A DNA stretch of 64,000 bases from contig CAIIXF020000004.1 of the NCBI GenBank assembly GCA_903813345.2, forward strand, positions 8,327,525 to 8,391,524, given 5' to 3'. The position numbers and the translations under genes are program-made. Shown one piece after another: positions 1-11,994 of this stretch. Position 1 is the stretch's first letter; each line of letters begins with the position of its first letter. The DNA comes from Owenia fusiformis (Eukaryota > Annelida > Polychaeta > Sabellida > Oweniidae). The notes under the pieces are model-generated. The model was not told the DNA's origin, searched no databases, and saw only the letters and a program-made list of their open reading frames with translations.

Positions 1-877
1 TCGTCGATTTAATTCTTCACTTAATTTACATAAACGGTTTTTTCGAAAAACAGTTAAGATCTGCACTTTTAAGGTGCTATGGAAGTTAACAGGAAATGAC
101 AAAACAGGAAGTGATAATTTTTTTTGCATTTTTAGATATTTTTTGAATAAAGATAACAGAGTTCTGGTTTGACCTCCAGTCAATTTAACTATTTCCACAT
201 ATCATTTACATGACCAGGATCACAATGTGCATGGTCAGAATGACCCTAAACATGATGAAATAACCTTTTTAGCCCTTTGAAAGTGTGACTGAAAAAAAGC
301 TAAAAGTAGGAGCGTAGGGATAGTCACTGAACAGAATCTTTTGAATTTTTCAGAAAATGTGCCCAATATAATGATCTAACTAGTACAATCTTTGAAATTT
401 TAGAAAATTGTCTTAAAACAAAAATGGTGGTCATAAAAAAGAAAATAGATCGCTTTTTAAATCAGTTTTTTCATTTTTTTTCTTTTTCTATGAATGATAT
501 CAAATTTTCAAAGATTGTATCATTTAGAGCAATATATTGGGCACATTTTCTGAAAAATTCAAAAGATTCTGTTCAGTGACCTTCCCTATGCTCCTACTTT
601 TAGCTTTTTTTCAGTCACACTTTCAAAGGGCTAAAAAGGTTATTTCATCATGTTTAGGGTCATTCTGACCATGCACATTGTGATCCTGGTCATGTAAATG
701 ATATGTGGAAATAGTTAAATTGACTGGAGGTCAAACCAGAACTCTGTTATCTTTATTCCAAAAATATATAAAAATGCAAAAAAAATTGTCACTTCCTGTT
801 TTGTCATTTCCTGTTAACTTCCATAGCACCTTAACCTAAACCGTTTATGTAACTTAAGTGAGGAATTAAATCGACGA
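1..877. repeat. Long inverted repeat (foldback element), copy 1
   Basis: The left arm (about 1-440) reads as the reverse complement of the right arm (about 460-877): the first bases TCGTCGATTTAATTC return as GAATTAAATCGACGA at 863-877. The core, starting at TTAAGGTGCTATGG (about 73) and ending at CCATAGCACCTTAA, matches a second copy at 38,430-41,294, so this is a dispersed element. TTAA stands at both core ends, as expected for a piggyBac-type TTAA target, although TTAA could also belong to the terminal repeat. Here the pairing continues about 40-70 bp outside the core. No coding sequence seen. Confidence 0.85.
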
Positions 878-1189
878 TTCTGTTGTCTTCTGAGCTATTT
901 TTTCGCAAACATGAACATTTTCTAAAACATATGATACTTATGTATGTTTGTGAGAAAAAATGCCGTAGGGAAACTGACAACAATTGACCAAATAAATTTA
1001 AATATTTAAAAGAAATATAAGCTTCTAAAAATTACCATTCAATGCATTTTCATGCTCCAAACGTGAAAATTCTACAATATTTTGAAAACCAAAATGAGGG
1101 CAAGAGCTCTACTTCCAGTTTTGATATGCATAGTAGTGTTGTCACGATTAATCGATACATCGCGATGATCGCCAAAGCTGATTCTGGCG

Positions 1190-2248
1190 ATGCATCGATG
1201 TCTTAAGGTGACATTTAAGTTCATCAAAAGTACAAAAACATGGGAGCCATATTTTTTTGATAAAGTCAGAAGATTTTGTATACTGTTTTCCTTGTATGTG
1301 AATGCATTTCCTGACTAAAGAGACACATAAAAGAAAACCTCACATTTAAACACATTTTTCATAACTATGAATTGGAGGTGTATGGCTCCCAAAAGCTAGC
1401 ATGAAGAGTGCGAAGTGAGGCTATTTTTTGAACGTTTCAAGGAGTAGCCTTGCAACAGACACACATTTGCAAGAATTCAAAATTTCTAGATATAGTCTTA
1501 CCTTACCAAGGAACAACGAAGGAGCACGAAAATGTGTACTTCTTGCATTGTTAGAGTATAATAAAGCTCAAACCATTGTGAATTCTAAATATTTCATGTC
1601 CACCATTTTGTTTCCTGGAACTATTTTTTAGTCCAGAGTTATCTTCATTCATGTTTCCATTGTTTATCATTCATAAAGCCTCTATCATGTATCTATCATG
1701 ATAATTACACTGTAATAGATAAAACATACAAGTGATAATCCATGCCACTTGGTGTAGTCACAAAACTTGCATGAGGATTAATCAGGAAGTCTAGAAGTAG
1801 TTCCGGCAAACAAAATGTGGACATGAAATATTTAGAATTTACAATGGTTTGAGCTTTATTATACTCTAACAATGCAAGAAGTGCACATTTTCATGCTCCT
1901 TCGTTGTTCCTGGGAAAGGTAAGATGATTTGTGGAAATTTTAGACTCTTGCAAATGTGTGACTGTTGCAAGGCTACTCCTTGAAACTTTCAAAAATTAGC
2001 CTCACTTCGCACTCTTCATGCTAGATTTGGGGATCCATGCACCTCCATTTCATAGTTTGGAAAAATGCGTTTATGTGTGATGTTAACTTTGACATGTTTC
2101 ATTAGTCAAGATACACAATTCATATACAAGGTAAACAGATTTTAAAAACATGTGTCTTTATCAAAAAAATATGGCAGTCATTTTTTGTACTTATTATTTA
2201 ATATAGCGTCGCCTTAATATAGCGTCGCCTTAAACAAAACATCGATTT
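1190..2248. repeat. Second long inverted repeat
   Basis: The arms (about 1,190-1,640 and 1,795-2,248) are reverse complements with scattered mismatches; for example GAGTGCGAAGTGAGGCT near 1,405 pairs with AGCCTCACTTCGCACTC near 2,000. The centre (1,650-1,790) is unpaired. Just outside lies TTGTCACGATTAATCGAT (about 1,139), resembling the partial element at 63,655. Small open frames in the arms (such as 1,428-1,631) have no recognisable product and are treated as chance. Probably a non-autonomous foldback or MITE-type element. Confidence 0.8.
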
Positions 2249-2802
2249 TTTTAGAAAAAAGTAGTATACTAGTATCATCCAGATGGCTCTATGTTTTCCC
2301 TAGTCTGGATTCAAAAATGAGTAACTCAACTGTGCAAAAATGTTCCAAAAGCCAAATTGAAATTCGATAGAACAAATGAGCCAGATGTGATATCAAGTTA
2401 CCTATTTAAAGTTAAAAACGTAAAAATAGCTTTGTTTGAGTCATAAAATAAATACTAAAAGGTTCTTACTTTACTAGGCGATCGACTAATTAACAAAAAC
2501 AAATATTTCACACACATTCACTTTTCTTGTTTCGGACTGTTCCTTATATTTATTTCAACTAATTATTTAAACTGATATCTTTAAAAATATGAATGAATGA
2601 AATGTTTCACAATAAAGATATATTATTTTTTATCATATAAAACAAAAACATTGTAAATCAATATTACTTTTCAGCTTTACTTTTCAAAAATATATGAAAA
2701 CTAAAAGTGGTATGCTCATCTTGACCTTGACCTCATACGTTGGCGCAATTTTAGAATATTTGCCTAAACAAAACCGACAAAACATTTCTTTTTTTCCTAT
2801 AC

Positions 2803-5800
2803 ATGCTCCACAAGATGACAAGAGGTGCCTTAATTGTATTTGAAGGATGCGATAGATGTGGTAAAACAACGCAATGCAAGAAATTAGTCGATGCCTTGAA
2901 CAGAGATGGCGGCAAAGCAGAGTTCATGAGATTTCCAGGTAGGAAAAAAATCAGGAAAAAATTTCTTTGTGCCTTGTGTAGCCTAACCATAGCTATTCAG
3001 CTAATCTAGTTAACAACATCGGAGGGATTAGATCTCCAAATCTTCGAATTTTTGTTGCTAAATTTGCTAATTGTTGCCAAAGTTTCCAAATTTTTGCCAA
3101 ATTTTCTAAATTTTGTACCAAATTTTCTAAATTTTTACTGAATTTGCTTATTTTGACCTAATCTTAAAATTTTGCTTCAATTTTGCCAATCATGTTAATT
3201 TTTGTACAATTTGTCTAAATTTTGGCTGATTTGCTCAAATTTTGCCAAATTTTTGCCAAGCTGGGGAAATTAAATTTTTTTGCCAAATTTGCTTAGATTT
3301 CGCCTGAGACTAACATAAAAGGGATTGGAAACTCTATGCGAGACTTGTGCCACCCGCGCCACGATGCCATGGTGGCGCCACTTGTATTTCAAAGCGCTCT
3401 TCAAAAAGAAGATTGACCCTTCAAATAAAGACAACTCGGGATTGATCCACAGCAAACTGGTCAAGGAAATTACTCAAAAACCTTATTTTCGTGTTTATTA
3501 TCATCGTTTTTGCCCACTAGTTCGAGAAAATAATAACAAAATTATTTTGACTTCATCATGTTCCGTGGCAATGTGTAATGAGAATTATCCATTTTTGGTT
3601 GAATCCCCGAGAGCTTTTTATATAGGCCTACGTTCACAACAATCATGTTATTGTTATAAATCATTAAACTTACGATAATGTTTAAGCTAAAAAACATAAT
3701 CACGTACATTATCGAGCGGAATTTTCGTTTGCCGTCAGGTTCGTTTTTACAATAGAGTTATCCATTATTCGCATTTTCGTCTAGTGCGTTATGCCGTTTT
3801 TTACCGGGAATGGATGAATTGTACAGGTTGGAAACAGGGGAAGTGATTCCCATAGCTGACCATATAAGAGTTTACTCTCTATTTCATCAACGAGCAGCGG
3901 GGTCGTAGATAGCTAGCCTTTGCTAAGGGGGAGAGGGTTCACTTTCTAAATATTCCAGTAGGGGTTCCCTATTGACAACTTTGGCCTATTAACTTGAAAA
4001 ATGCTCAAAGTGGTGAAAAAGTGCATGAATTTGAAAGAATTTTTGGCTGGGGGAGATGAGTTCGACCCATTTCCCTTGGCTGGGCAGTGTCCACATTTAG
4101 TATCAACCCCCCTCAGGGGCGGAACTGGGAACCAACAAGGGGGGTCCCAAATTTCAGGTGAAAGAAAAAAAATTTCGTGCTTTTGCGTAAAAAAAGTGGG
4201 CCCAAATTTTAGGCCGATTTTATTCAAAATTTGGACTGAAATTAAAAAATAAGGCCTTTTTGGGGCCTTGAGCCTTTTTTTGCCCAAAAAATTTTTGGGC
4301 CCTTTTTTCTGGGCCCACCCAAGGGGGGGGGTCCATATCCGCCAGTGCCCCTGGCCAAGTTTTTATCAAATTCATGCAGTTTTTCAACATTCTGAGCACT
4401 TTTTAAGTTATTCTGGGCATTATTGGGCCAAAATTCTCAAAAGTGAAGCCCCCTGGATTTAATTATTCAAAAAATGAACCCCCTGTCAAATCCTGGCTAC
4501 GGGGCTGCTTTGGGATAAATAATTTTGGAGATAACCACCGCTTAAATCTGTCTGATATTTGGGCGCCAAAAAACAAAATTGAGCCCAATTTTTTTAATTT
4601 AATGCCAATCTTTTGATAATTTGGTCTTTTAATCTAAAAAAGGAGGCCAAGTAATGCTAAAAAAGGCTCACTGGATAGCACTCACACAAGACATGTACTT
4701 ATCAGGGAAATCATCAATCATTTATTTCATTTTAAGACTACAATTGTCATCAAATACAACTGATACTACACTTAGATCACACTGTGAGGTGCAAGGTTTG
4801 TAGCATCAAATCTTGTACCTTCTGGAGGTGGCTTAATTAAAGTCCCTATAGAATGTAAAAAGCACACATTTGCTTAGGCTGTCTTTATCAGTTTATACTC
4901 AATATATAAGATACTATATTTTTGACAAGATCTATCACATTCTTAAATAATGTTGTTTTGAAGTCCTTAGTCTGAGACTAATATACTCTAAATGTTTTAT
5001 GTTAGTCTCAGTCCTTAGTATAAGATTCTTGGCTACATGTTTTTAATCCACAAACATCCAATGCAGTGTATCAGGTAGATGCTGATATGAAGCTGATAGG
5101 AATGAGAGCAGAATGTGCTGTGACCTGAAAACAAATAACAGTATTAAATTTATGCAGGGTTGAAGAAAAATAAAGAAAAACATTTACAATTTTTTGTTCA
5201 ACTTTTTCAATATCAAGCAATTCATGATTTTTGTGTTCTTTTAAAGGATGTTCCTTGTTACTTTCTGTTTAAAAACAAAATTCCTTGTGATCACCACTTT
5301 ACAAGTTTTTTTTATATAATATTACTGTTTTTAGGCATTATAAGACTCAAGATTCCAAGAAATGACATTTCTGTTTGAAGTTATACATGGAGAACTAGAC
5401 TAGTTAGAAATGTACCTAATTATAGTAGACCAGGACTGCAAGATGCAGCTCTAAAATATGGGCATTCCCCCGTACCAGTCTCATCCAACGTTCAAAGATG
5501 CAATCATTACTGAAAAAATAAGTTTCATCACAGCATTAGTACACATTTGATAGAAAATACATAGAAGCTCATTTTCTTTATCAATTACAAATGCAAAAAA
5601 AACATGATAAGAATGAAAAGTATTAACATTTCATGTCTTTCAACTAAATGTAGATACAGGGTGAGCTGAGGTCAGTTAAGCTATATCATTCAATAGAGAC
5701 ATGTCTTGCTTCTCCTAAAGACAATTACATATGATTTAATTGATGGAAATTGTGTTGAGACCATTTGAAGGGTACATATTGCATGGTATGAAAGACACTG

Positions 5801-8800
5801 CATTTTCAGCAGTGATGTCTCAAGCAGAGAAAATTTGGAAATTTTTCATGACACATGCAGAATACAGATTATGACCATGACAAGCCAAAAACATTCATAC
5901 ATACATATTTGTATCTTTAACATTTTCACAAATAATCATTTTACCATCATCTGAATTTTTGTGGACTGAACTGCAAAAATAAAGACACTTGAATTAATAG
6001 AATTTTCAAGTATCACACATTTGATACTTAAGTCTTGAATGCACTTTTAATAATAAAGATGATATCTCACTCAGTATAGTAACTGGCTTGGACATGTGGT
6101 GTCATGAGAAATAGCAAAGATATTTTAGAATATCTCAAAGGTTCTATAAAACTTGTTTTAAATTAAGGATTGTGTGTGAAGGACCTCGGCACACCTAGAC
6201 CCAAGCAAGCCCAGAAGTCACAGCATTAAAAGTAAAGAGTTTCTGGACCACACTGTATAAGAATTACACAATTCACACCTGTATCAAGCATGCATTGACA
6301 AATCATGTATTCTATGTTTTAACTTACTACATATCATGTGATATGTTATACATACCTCAGATTGTTTGTGTTACAGTATCATGTAACTGCAGCAGGTCAT
6401 ATCATATCATATTGTAGAAAAGAGTCATAGGGCTCAATGTCAGCATGTAATGGACTCCAGGATGTTGACTCCTGCAACCATAACTAGACTTTAGAATCAA
6501 AATATGATTTTGTATAAGAATAGGAACCTAAGTTACATATCATGGTAACAATGTGAAAAGACCAATGTACATGTGATCTGTTTGTTTAACTCTACCAATA
6601 GAATGAAAGGCATCATCATGAATAAAAGTAGTACAATGCATTACCTTTGACCTGGCCCAGCATCTTGAGTCTCTTTCTTCCGCTTGTAGCTATGATGATC
6701 TCTCTTCTGCACAATAAGGCTTTTCCTCTTCTTCCTCTTCTTGGGTTTCTTCACATCCATAGTACTAACAAACTCTGGAAAATACAAATCAAAATATTAA
6801 TGTTGAAAAAACGAAATGGTATGTAAACCATTTGACCATGATTTCAGTTGACTATGAAATTGAAAAGAGGAAACCTATCATTCAAATGAATAGTTCTTTG
6901 TGATCTACATAGTTTGCTCTTTCCAGTGATGTATGAACCATATCAAGGGGATGTCTGGATCAATTTACTGTACGCCCGGTATTATTCGCGAGCTTTAATT
7001 TCGCGAATTTTGCGAAAACACGGTTTCGCGGCTATTAAATTTCGCAAATACTGTATTTTATCGTATTCGGGGATTCCCCAGTATATGATGTCCAATCAAT
7101 TTGCAGGCTACGATCACGTGAACAATCGTGCGCACCTGCTCTTTCATTGCCGCGCATGCGCATAGTAAAGTCATGGAGTTGCACAGTACTATTGAAGTAC
7201 TATAACTCGATCCAAACTAGTAGACAAAAAGAAATGCATCAGAGCCCTGGGTAAAAACAAATTCCCGGGGATTTAATTGGCAATTTCGCGACAATAATTT
7301 TTCGCGATTTTAACACCCTCGCGAAAAGCGCGAAAGTTAATCGCACGCGAATAATACCGGGCGTACAGTATTTAGATCCTTAGTATAGAAAAATCTTAGG
7401 AGATTATCGCGACGCGAGGGGAAAGTTGGGCCAATACCATGATTTCAGCTGACTATGACAATTAAAAGAGGAGGAAACCTATCATTCAAATGAATAGTTC
7501 TTTGTGATCTACATAGTTTGCTCTTTTCAGTGATATGTGAACCATATTAAGGGGATGTCTGGATCAATTTATATAGATGATGAAACTTTAGAAAAATCTT
7601 CGGAGATTATCGCGACACGGGGGAAAAGTTGGGCCAATACCATGATTTCAGCTGACTATGACACTTAAAAGAGGAAAATTATCATTCAAATGAATATATC
7701 TTCGAGATCTACAAAGTAGGCCCTTTTCAGTGATATATAAACCATATCAAGGGGATGTCTGGATCAATTTATATAGATGATGAAACTTTAGAAAAATCTT
7801 CGAAGATTATCGCGACACGGGGGAAAAGTTGGGCCAATACCATGATTTCAGCTGACTATGACACTTAAAAGAGGAAAACTATCATTCAAATGAATATATC
7901 TTCGAGATCTACAAAATAGGCCCTTTTCAATGATATATGAACCATATCAAGGGGATGTCTGGATCAATTTATATAGATGATGAAACTTTAGAAAAATTTT
8001 CGGAGATTATCGCGACACGAGGGAAAAGTTGGGCCAATACCATGATTTCAGCTGACTATGACACTTAAAAGAGGAAAACTATCATTCAAATGAATATATC
8101 TTCGAGATCTACAAAGAAGGCCCTTTTCAGTGATATATGAACCATATCAAGGGGATGTCTGGATCAATTTATATAGATGATGAAACTTTAGAAAAATCTT
8201 CGGAGATTATCGCGACACAGGGGGAAAGTTGGGCCAATACCATGATTTCAGCTGACTTTGACACTTAAAAGAGGAAAACTATCATTCAAATGAATATATC
8301 TTCGAGATCTACAAAATAGGCCCTTTTCAGTGATATATGAACCATATCAAGGGGATGTCTGGATCAATTTATATAGATGATGAAACTTTAGAAAAATCTT
8401 CGGAGATTATCGCGACACGAGGGAAAAGTTGGGACAATACCATGATTTCAGCTGACTATGACACTTAAAAGAGAAAAACTATCATTCAAATGAATATATC
8501 TTCGAGATCTACAAAGTAGGCCCTTTTCAGTGATATATGAACCATATCAAGGGGATGTCTGGATCAATTTATATAGATGATGAAACTTTAGAAAATCTAC
8601 GGAGATGTACCGTGACGCGAGGGGAAAGTTGGGCCAACACCATGATTTCAGCTGACAATGACAATTAAAAAAGAGGAAACCTATCATTTAAATGAATATA
8701 TAGATCTTCGAGATCTACATAGTTTGCCCTTTTCAGTGATATATGAACCATATCAAGGGGATGTCTGGATCAATTTATATAGATGATGAAACTTTAGAAA

Positions 8801-11800
8801 AATCTTCGGAGATTATCGCGACACGAGGGAAAAGTTGGGCCAATACCATGATTTCAGCTGACTATGACACTTAAAAGAGGAAAATTATCATTCAAATGAA
8901 TAGTTCTTTGTGATCTACATAGTTTGCTCTTTTCAGTGATATGTGAACCACATCAAGGGGATGTCCGGATCAATTTATATAGATGATGAAACTTTAGAGA
9001 AATTTCTTTTTAGGTCAGAAATATCTGAAGAAAAATGAATGAAAAAAGTTAACAAAAAAGTAAGAAGTAAAGCACCAGTCATTTATACATATTCATACAT
9101 GAAATATCAATACTGATTTATGTACAAGGAACCTTACTTTTAACACTAAACGGCAAAATCCACGTTTAATTTTAATAAAAATGTCGATTCCTTGGACTTC
9201 GCAATTTTTTGGCTTTCCTCATTTTTCAATCACTTTTTCTTGTTGTAAGAGAACGGTGATTCCGTAAGTAATTCCCTCTAAATTTTAACAAATGTGCATT
9301 CATGATAACCATTTTATCGATTAAATACATACCTTAATGGGTATTTACGTCATAATTGTCGAGAATTTGTGAAAAATGTAATTTATTTTCTCAACAATCC
9401 ACGATGTCCGAAATCTCGAGGGGAAATCTCGCAATATCTCGTATGGCGCGCCAAATTTGAAAATTTTATATGGAGGTCAATGGGAGGCTTCCAATCCCTT
9501 TAGAGTATATTAGTCTCAGATTTCGCCAAATCATCAAGAAACATCCATATTTATTAACGTAGTGAGTTCATCCAGTAGTCAAAATGACAAAATATCAATG
9601 TCATATCAGAACCCTCCAGACAGTAAACTTTTAAATGTTTGGAACCACTTTAAATTAAAAAAAATAAGCAATCAAATGACTATATTGCAACAGTATATGA
9701 AGAAATAGAAACATACATGTAAGTCTATGTATGTTTTGTTCTCTGGAAAAATATTCAAATGAGCTGGACAAAATCTATGGTTATTGAAACAAGTGAAAAT
9801 AGGGCCGGTGATGTGAAAAAGTCTGTCTACCCTGATGGGGATTGAACCCATGACCCCATGCTTTTCACTCTTGTGAAGCATAGGGGAATGTGCTCTTTGA
9901 TTGTGTTATTCTTTTTTTCAGAAAGATCAACAGCCATTGGTCAAACTATAAGTGGATACTTAGAGAAAAAATCAGAGCTAGAGGACCATGCTGTACATCT
10001 TCTGTTTTCTGCCAATAGATGGGAGTTAGTGTAAGTACCTGGTCTCTGCCAATACTGCCATTACTGTAAATCTACCCGTACACCATTTGGACATGATCGG
10101 ACATCAAGGTGTTCAGTGGCTGGTGTTTTTAACAAATGTTATTTGTTAACATTTTGCATGTTAATATGTACAGTTACAGTGAAACCTTTCTTAGTGAACA
10201 CCTCTGTCTAGTAGACACCCATCTCTGTGTATACTCTACTGACTTCTGTATAAATTACCCTCTCTGTAGTGAACACCTACCGATACTGAAAATTTTTTCT
10301 TTAAGTAAAAAATGTTCAATATACACAGGTTTTACTGTACTACTAATGATATGCATTCTGTGTTTCAGTCCAAAAATGCTTAGACTGTTGAACAGTGGGA
10401 CTACGTTGATAGTGGACAGATATGCTTATTCTGGTGTTGCCTTCACAGGAGCTAAACCTGTAAGTTGCCCAAGTAAAAATTAAAAGTACAGTGTCAAATA
10501 AATATATCCTTCTCTTAGCTTTAACATCCACAAAAGTTCATATTTTTGGAATTAAGGTAGGAGAACATACTTATTTGACACCCTGTAGTAGAAGTACTTT
10601 AGTTGCCTCCCCTTTGGTTGGTTGATGCCTTGTTAATTTAAAGTTAAACCTGTGCATCAGAACACCTTTCCAATCTGAAATCCTCTCAATGGGGGACATT
10701 TTTTGGTCCAGTTTTTATGTCACCACCAGAAGTGGTATTGTTATAATCTTCAACTTTTTTGTGGATGGGTTTTAAGTAGTTGTGCTTGGCTGCTGGCATA
10801 TGTAACAAATGATAGGTGGTAACATTTTGCATGTTAATGCTTTGAATGTTATTTCATGTGCAAACAACTAAATGTTGGACTCCCTAAACCTGAGATTCCC
10901 TACTAATAGTCTATCAGGGTTCTCACCAGGAATTTTTTAGACCTTGGATTTTTGGCGGTATTGTGACTACTTTTTTCACGGTATCGCGACTATCTCTCCC
11001 CATGTGCGATCAGAGATATCCTATTAGTATACTTTTCAACATACTTCTTAAGATTATCTTGCTATTTTAATCCAAATATTTATTTCTAAAAGGTTTCCGA
11101 TTTCCTATTCCTTGTTTGTATTCAGTTTTATGTATTTTCTCAAAAGTTTTACCGCAAATAATGTGACAAAGATGTAAAATTAGACTCCGGAAAAAACAAT
11201 AGACTTCGGAAAAGCTATTAGACTCTGGAGCAAGAGGGATTTAAGAATCTCCGGAGTCTAAAAGCCCAGTGAGAACCCTGTCTATAATCTCAAACTAGAA
11301 TTGTCAAAAACTGACTGAGTCCAAATTCACCAATCTTCCATTATTCTTTAGGGGTTTGACCTTCAATGGTGCAAACAGCCAGATGTTGGGCTTCCTAAAC
11401 CTGACCAGGTCCTCTATTTGACCCTGAGCCCAGAGGAAGCATCTAAGAGAGCTGCATTTGGGACTGAGCGATATGAGAATACAGAGTTCCAGGAGCGTGT
11501 GGCAAAAAATTTTGAAATTCTCAAGGAGCATGATTGGAAGGTGAGGTGACCTTCATAAAAAAAAAATGATGGAAAATTCCTTAATCAATGGAAAATTCCT
11601 AAAGTATTCTTTCAGATATTTCATTCAAATTTGAAGAGAAAAGGCATGAAATAGACATCAATATTTTCAAAGCATGTCTTTTCTTATGAATTATGCTACT
11701 TTATTTGTAAGAATGTATTCTATCTGAGGCATTGTGTTATTCATATTTAGTAAATGAAGCTATGAATGCTCATTGTAGCAACGTTTTATTGAATTTGATT

Positions 11801-11994
11801 TTTTGCAGATTGTGAATGCTGGCAAGTCCATTGAAGATCTTCATGGAGAGATAAAGTCCATTGTAACACAAACAGTTGAGAGCTCGAAAGACAAACCTAT
11901 CTTGAAATTATGGAGCAACCCTTCAGAATATCCTAATAAAAAGAGACCCCTTGAAGAAGTTACAAATGAAGAGGGAGAAAATGTTCCTGTGTGA
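2803..11994 (+). CDS. DTYMK: Thymidylate (dTMP) kinase, five exons
   Basis: Phosphorylates dTMP to dTDP for dTTP synthesis. Coding exons by splice site and phase: 2803-2938, 9922-10030, 10369-10459, 11352-11540, 11809-11994; they join in frame to 236 aa (232 aa if the second ATG at 2815 is used, which fits the usual family start better). Seen: P-loop [11 protein letters not shown] (about residues 14-24), [16 protein letters not shown], the DRY motif in [24 protein letters not shown], and the LID segment ERYEN. Human DTYMK is 212 aa; the extra length is mainly a C-terminal charged tail after the conserved LW motif. Cys replaces the usual Ala/Thr in the P-loop DRx motif. Intron 1 (7.0 kb) is filled with transposons. 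A polyadenylation signal AATAAA lies at 12,289. The assignment is secure; only the first Met is uncertain. Confidence 0.95.
3896..4506. repeat. Dispersed repeat ending CCTGGCTACGGG, split by a MITE
   Basis: Phrases such as CATGCAGTTTTTCA, TTCTGAGCACTTTTTAAG and CCTGGCTACGGG recur at 32,745-32,942, so both are copies of one family with GTAGCCAGG-like ends. This copy is interrupted at 4,109 by the 4,114-4,347 MITE, so it is the older insertion. No coding content. Confidence 0.6.
4114..4347. mobile_element. CAGGGGCGG/CCGCCAGTG MITE with 5-bp duplication
   Basis: Ends CAGGGGCGGAACTGGG and CATATCCGCCAGTG, flanked by CCCCT on both sides (4,109-4,113; 4,348-4,352). The interior is rich in GGGCC and poly-A/T runs. 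A second copy in opposite orientation is at 24,256-24,551 and also has a 5-bp duplication. CA...TG termini suggest a non-autonomous hAT-like element (inferred). Confidence 0.75.
4970..5007. mobile_element. Minimal ~37-bp element made only of the two TIRs
   Basis: TGAGACTAATATACTCTAAA, then TG, then TTTTATGTTAGTCTCA: the right terminus of the 3,305-9,518 element joined directly to its left terminus. It is flanked by GTCCTTAGT on both sides (left copy followed by one C), a 9-bp target duplication of its own. It therefore looks like a separate insertion rather than an internal scar. Confidence 0.65.
5416..6760 (-). CDS. Candidate spliced small Lys-rich protein inside the TIR element
   Basis: Function not recognised. 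On the minus strand a likely 5' untranslated exon ends at 9,138 with a strong donor (AAAAG/gtaagg) and holds a 16-codon upstream frame (ATG at 9,222). Exon 2 (6,645-6,774, acceptor ttttccag) carries ATG at 6,760 and a basic peptide starting [15 protein letters not shown], resembling a nuclear localisation signal; its donor is CAAAG/gtaatg. Phase-compatible 3' exons exist at 5,416-5,509 (product about 69 aa) and 5,043-5,124 (about 66 aa). A minus-strand AATAAA lies at 4,721-4,726. Acceptors and phases agree, but without homology this could equally be a noncoding transcript. All parts lie between the element's TIRs. Confidence 0.35.
6838..9000. repeat. ~200-bp satellite array in DTYMK intron 1
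   Basis: The phrase GGGCCAATACCATGATTTCA recurs near 7,426, 7,631, 7,831, 8,031, 8,231, 8,431 (one mismatch), 8,630 and 8,838, so the period is about 200 bp with roughly ten copies. Other landmarks in each unit are CTTCGAGATCTACA, GGGGATGTCTGGATCAATTT and GATTATCGCGACAC. One unit near 6,960 is split by the MITE at 6,968-7,368. The end units are the most diverged, the usual pattern of unequal exchange. Confidence 0.9.
6968..7368. mobile_element. TA-flanked MITE with CTGTACGCCCGGTATTATTC ends, copy 1
   Basis: Begins CTGTACGCCCGGTATTATTC and ends with the reverse complement, flanked by TA on both sides (6,966-6,967; 7,369-7,370). About 400 bp, CpG-rich (repeated TTCGCG) in an AT-rich setting. 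It interrupts a satellite unit. A second copy in opposite orientation is at 53,781-54,163. TA target duplication suggests a Tc1/mariner-type or other TA-targeting family (inferred). Confidence 0.85.
9805..9885 (-). repeat. tRNA-like fragment
   Basis: On the minus strand the stretch GGGTTCAATCCCCATC resembles the T-arm/B-box half of a tRNA, but no A-box or acceptor pairing is seen upstream. Most likely a tRNA-derived SINE remnant, not a working tRNA gene. Confidence 0.4.
10172..10335. repeat. Dispersed 'GTGAACACCTC' repeat
   Basis: Phrases such as GTGAACACCTC, TGTTCAATATACACAGG and AGGTGTTCACTT recur here and near 16,640, 17,230-17,415, 19,050-19,130, 28,320, 50,600-50,740, 51,305-51,560 and 59,740. 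A high-copy noncoding family, often close to exons; class not determined. Confidence 0.5.
10915..11280. mobile_element. hAT-like MITE, CAGGGTTCTCAC ends, 5-bp duplication
   Basis: Starts CAGGGTTCTCACCAGG and ends CCCAGTGAGAACCCTG, with TCTAT on both sides (10,910-10,914; 11,281-11,285). 366 bp in DTYMK intron 3. A diverged copy lies at 58,774-59,115. CAGGG...CCCTG ends are characteristic of hAT elements. Confidence 0.85.

Larger units (their letters stand above)
3305..9518. mobile_element. 6.2-kb TIR element with 9-bp target duplication (MULE-like)
   Basis: The element starts TGAGACTAACATAAAAGGGA and ends with the reverse complement of TGAGACTAATATACTCTAAA; after a 4-bp gap both termini continue as AAAGGGATTGGAA, giving TIRs of roughly 26 bp. 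The 9 bp GATTTCGCC flank it on both sides (3,296-3,304 and 9,519-9,527). A 9-bp duplication is typical of Mutator-like elements (family knowledge). No transposase was recognised; the interior holds other repeats, a 200-bp satellite and a candidate minus-strand gene. The boundary calls are direct; the superfamily is inferred. Counting the start one base earlier (CTGAGAC) would make the duplication 8 bp. Confidence 0.75.

Noticed and set aside
3325..3678. 117-residue plus-strand frame near the left end of the 6.2-kb element as a transposase
   Set aside because: No DDE or zinc-finger motif of a MULE transposase could be recognised.
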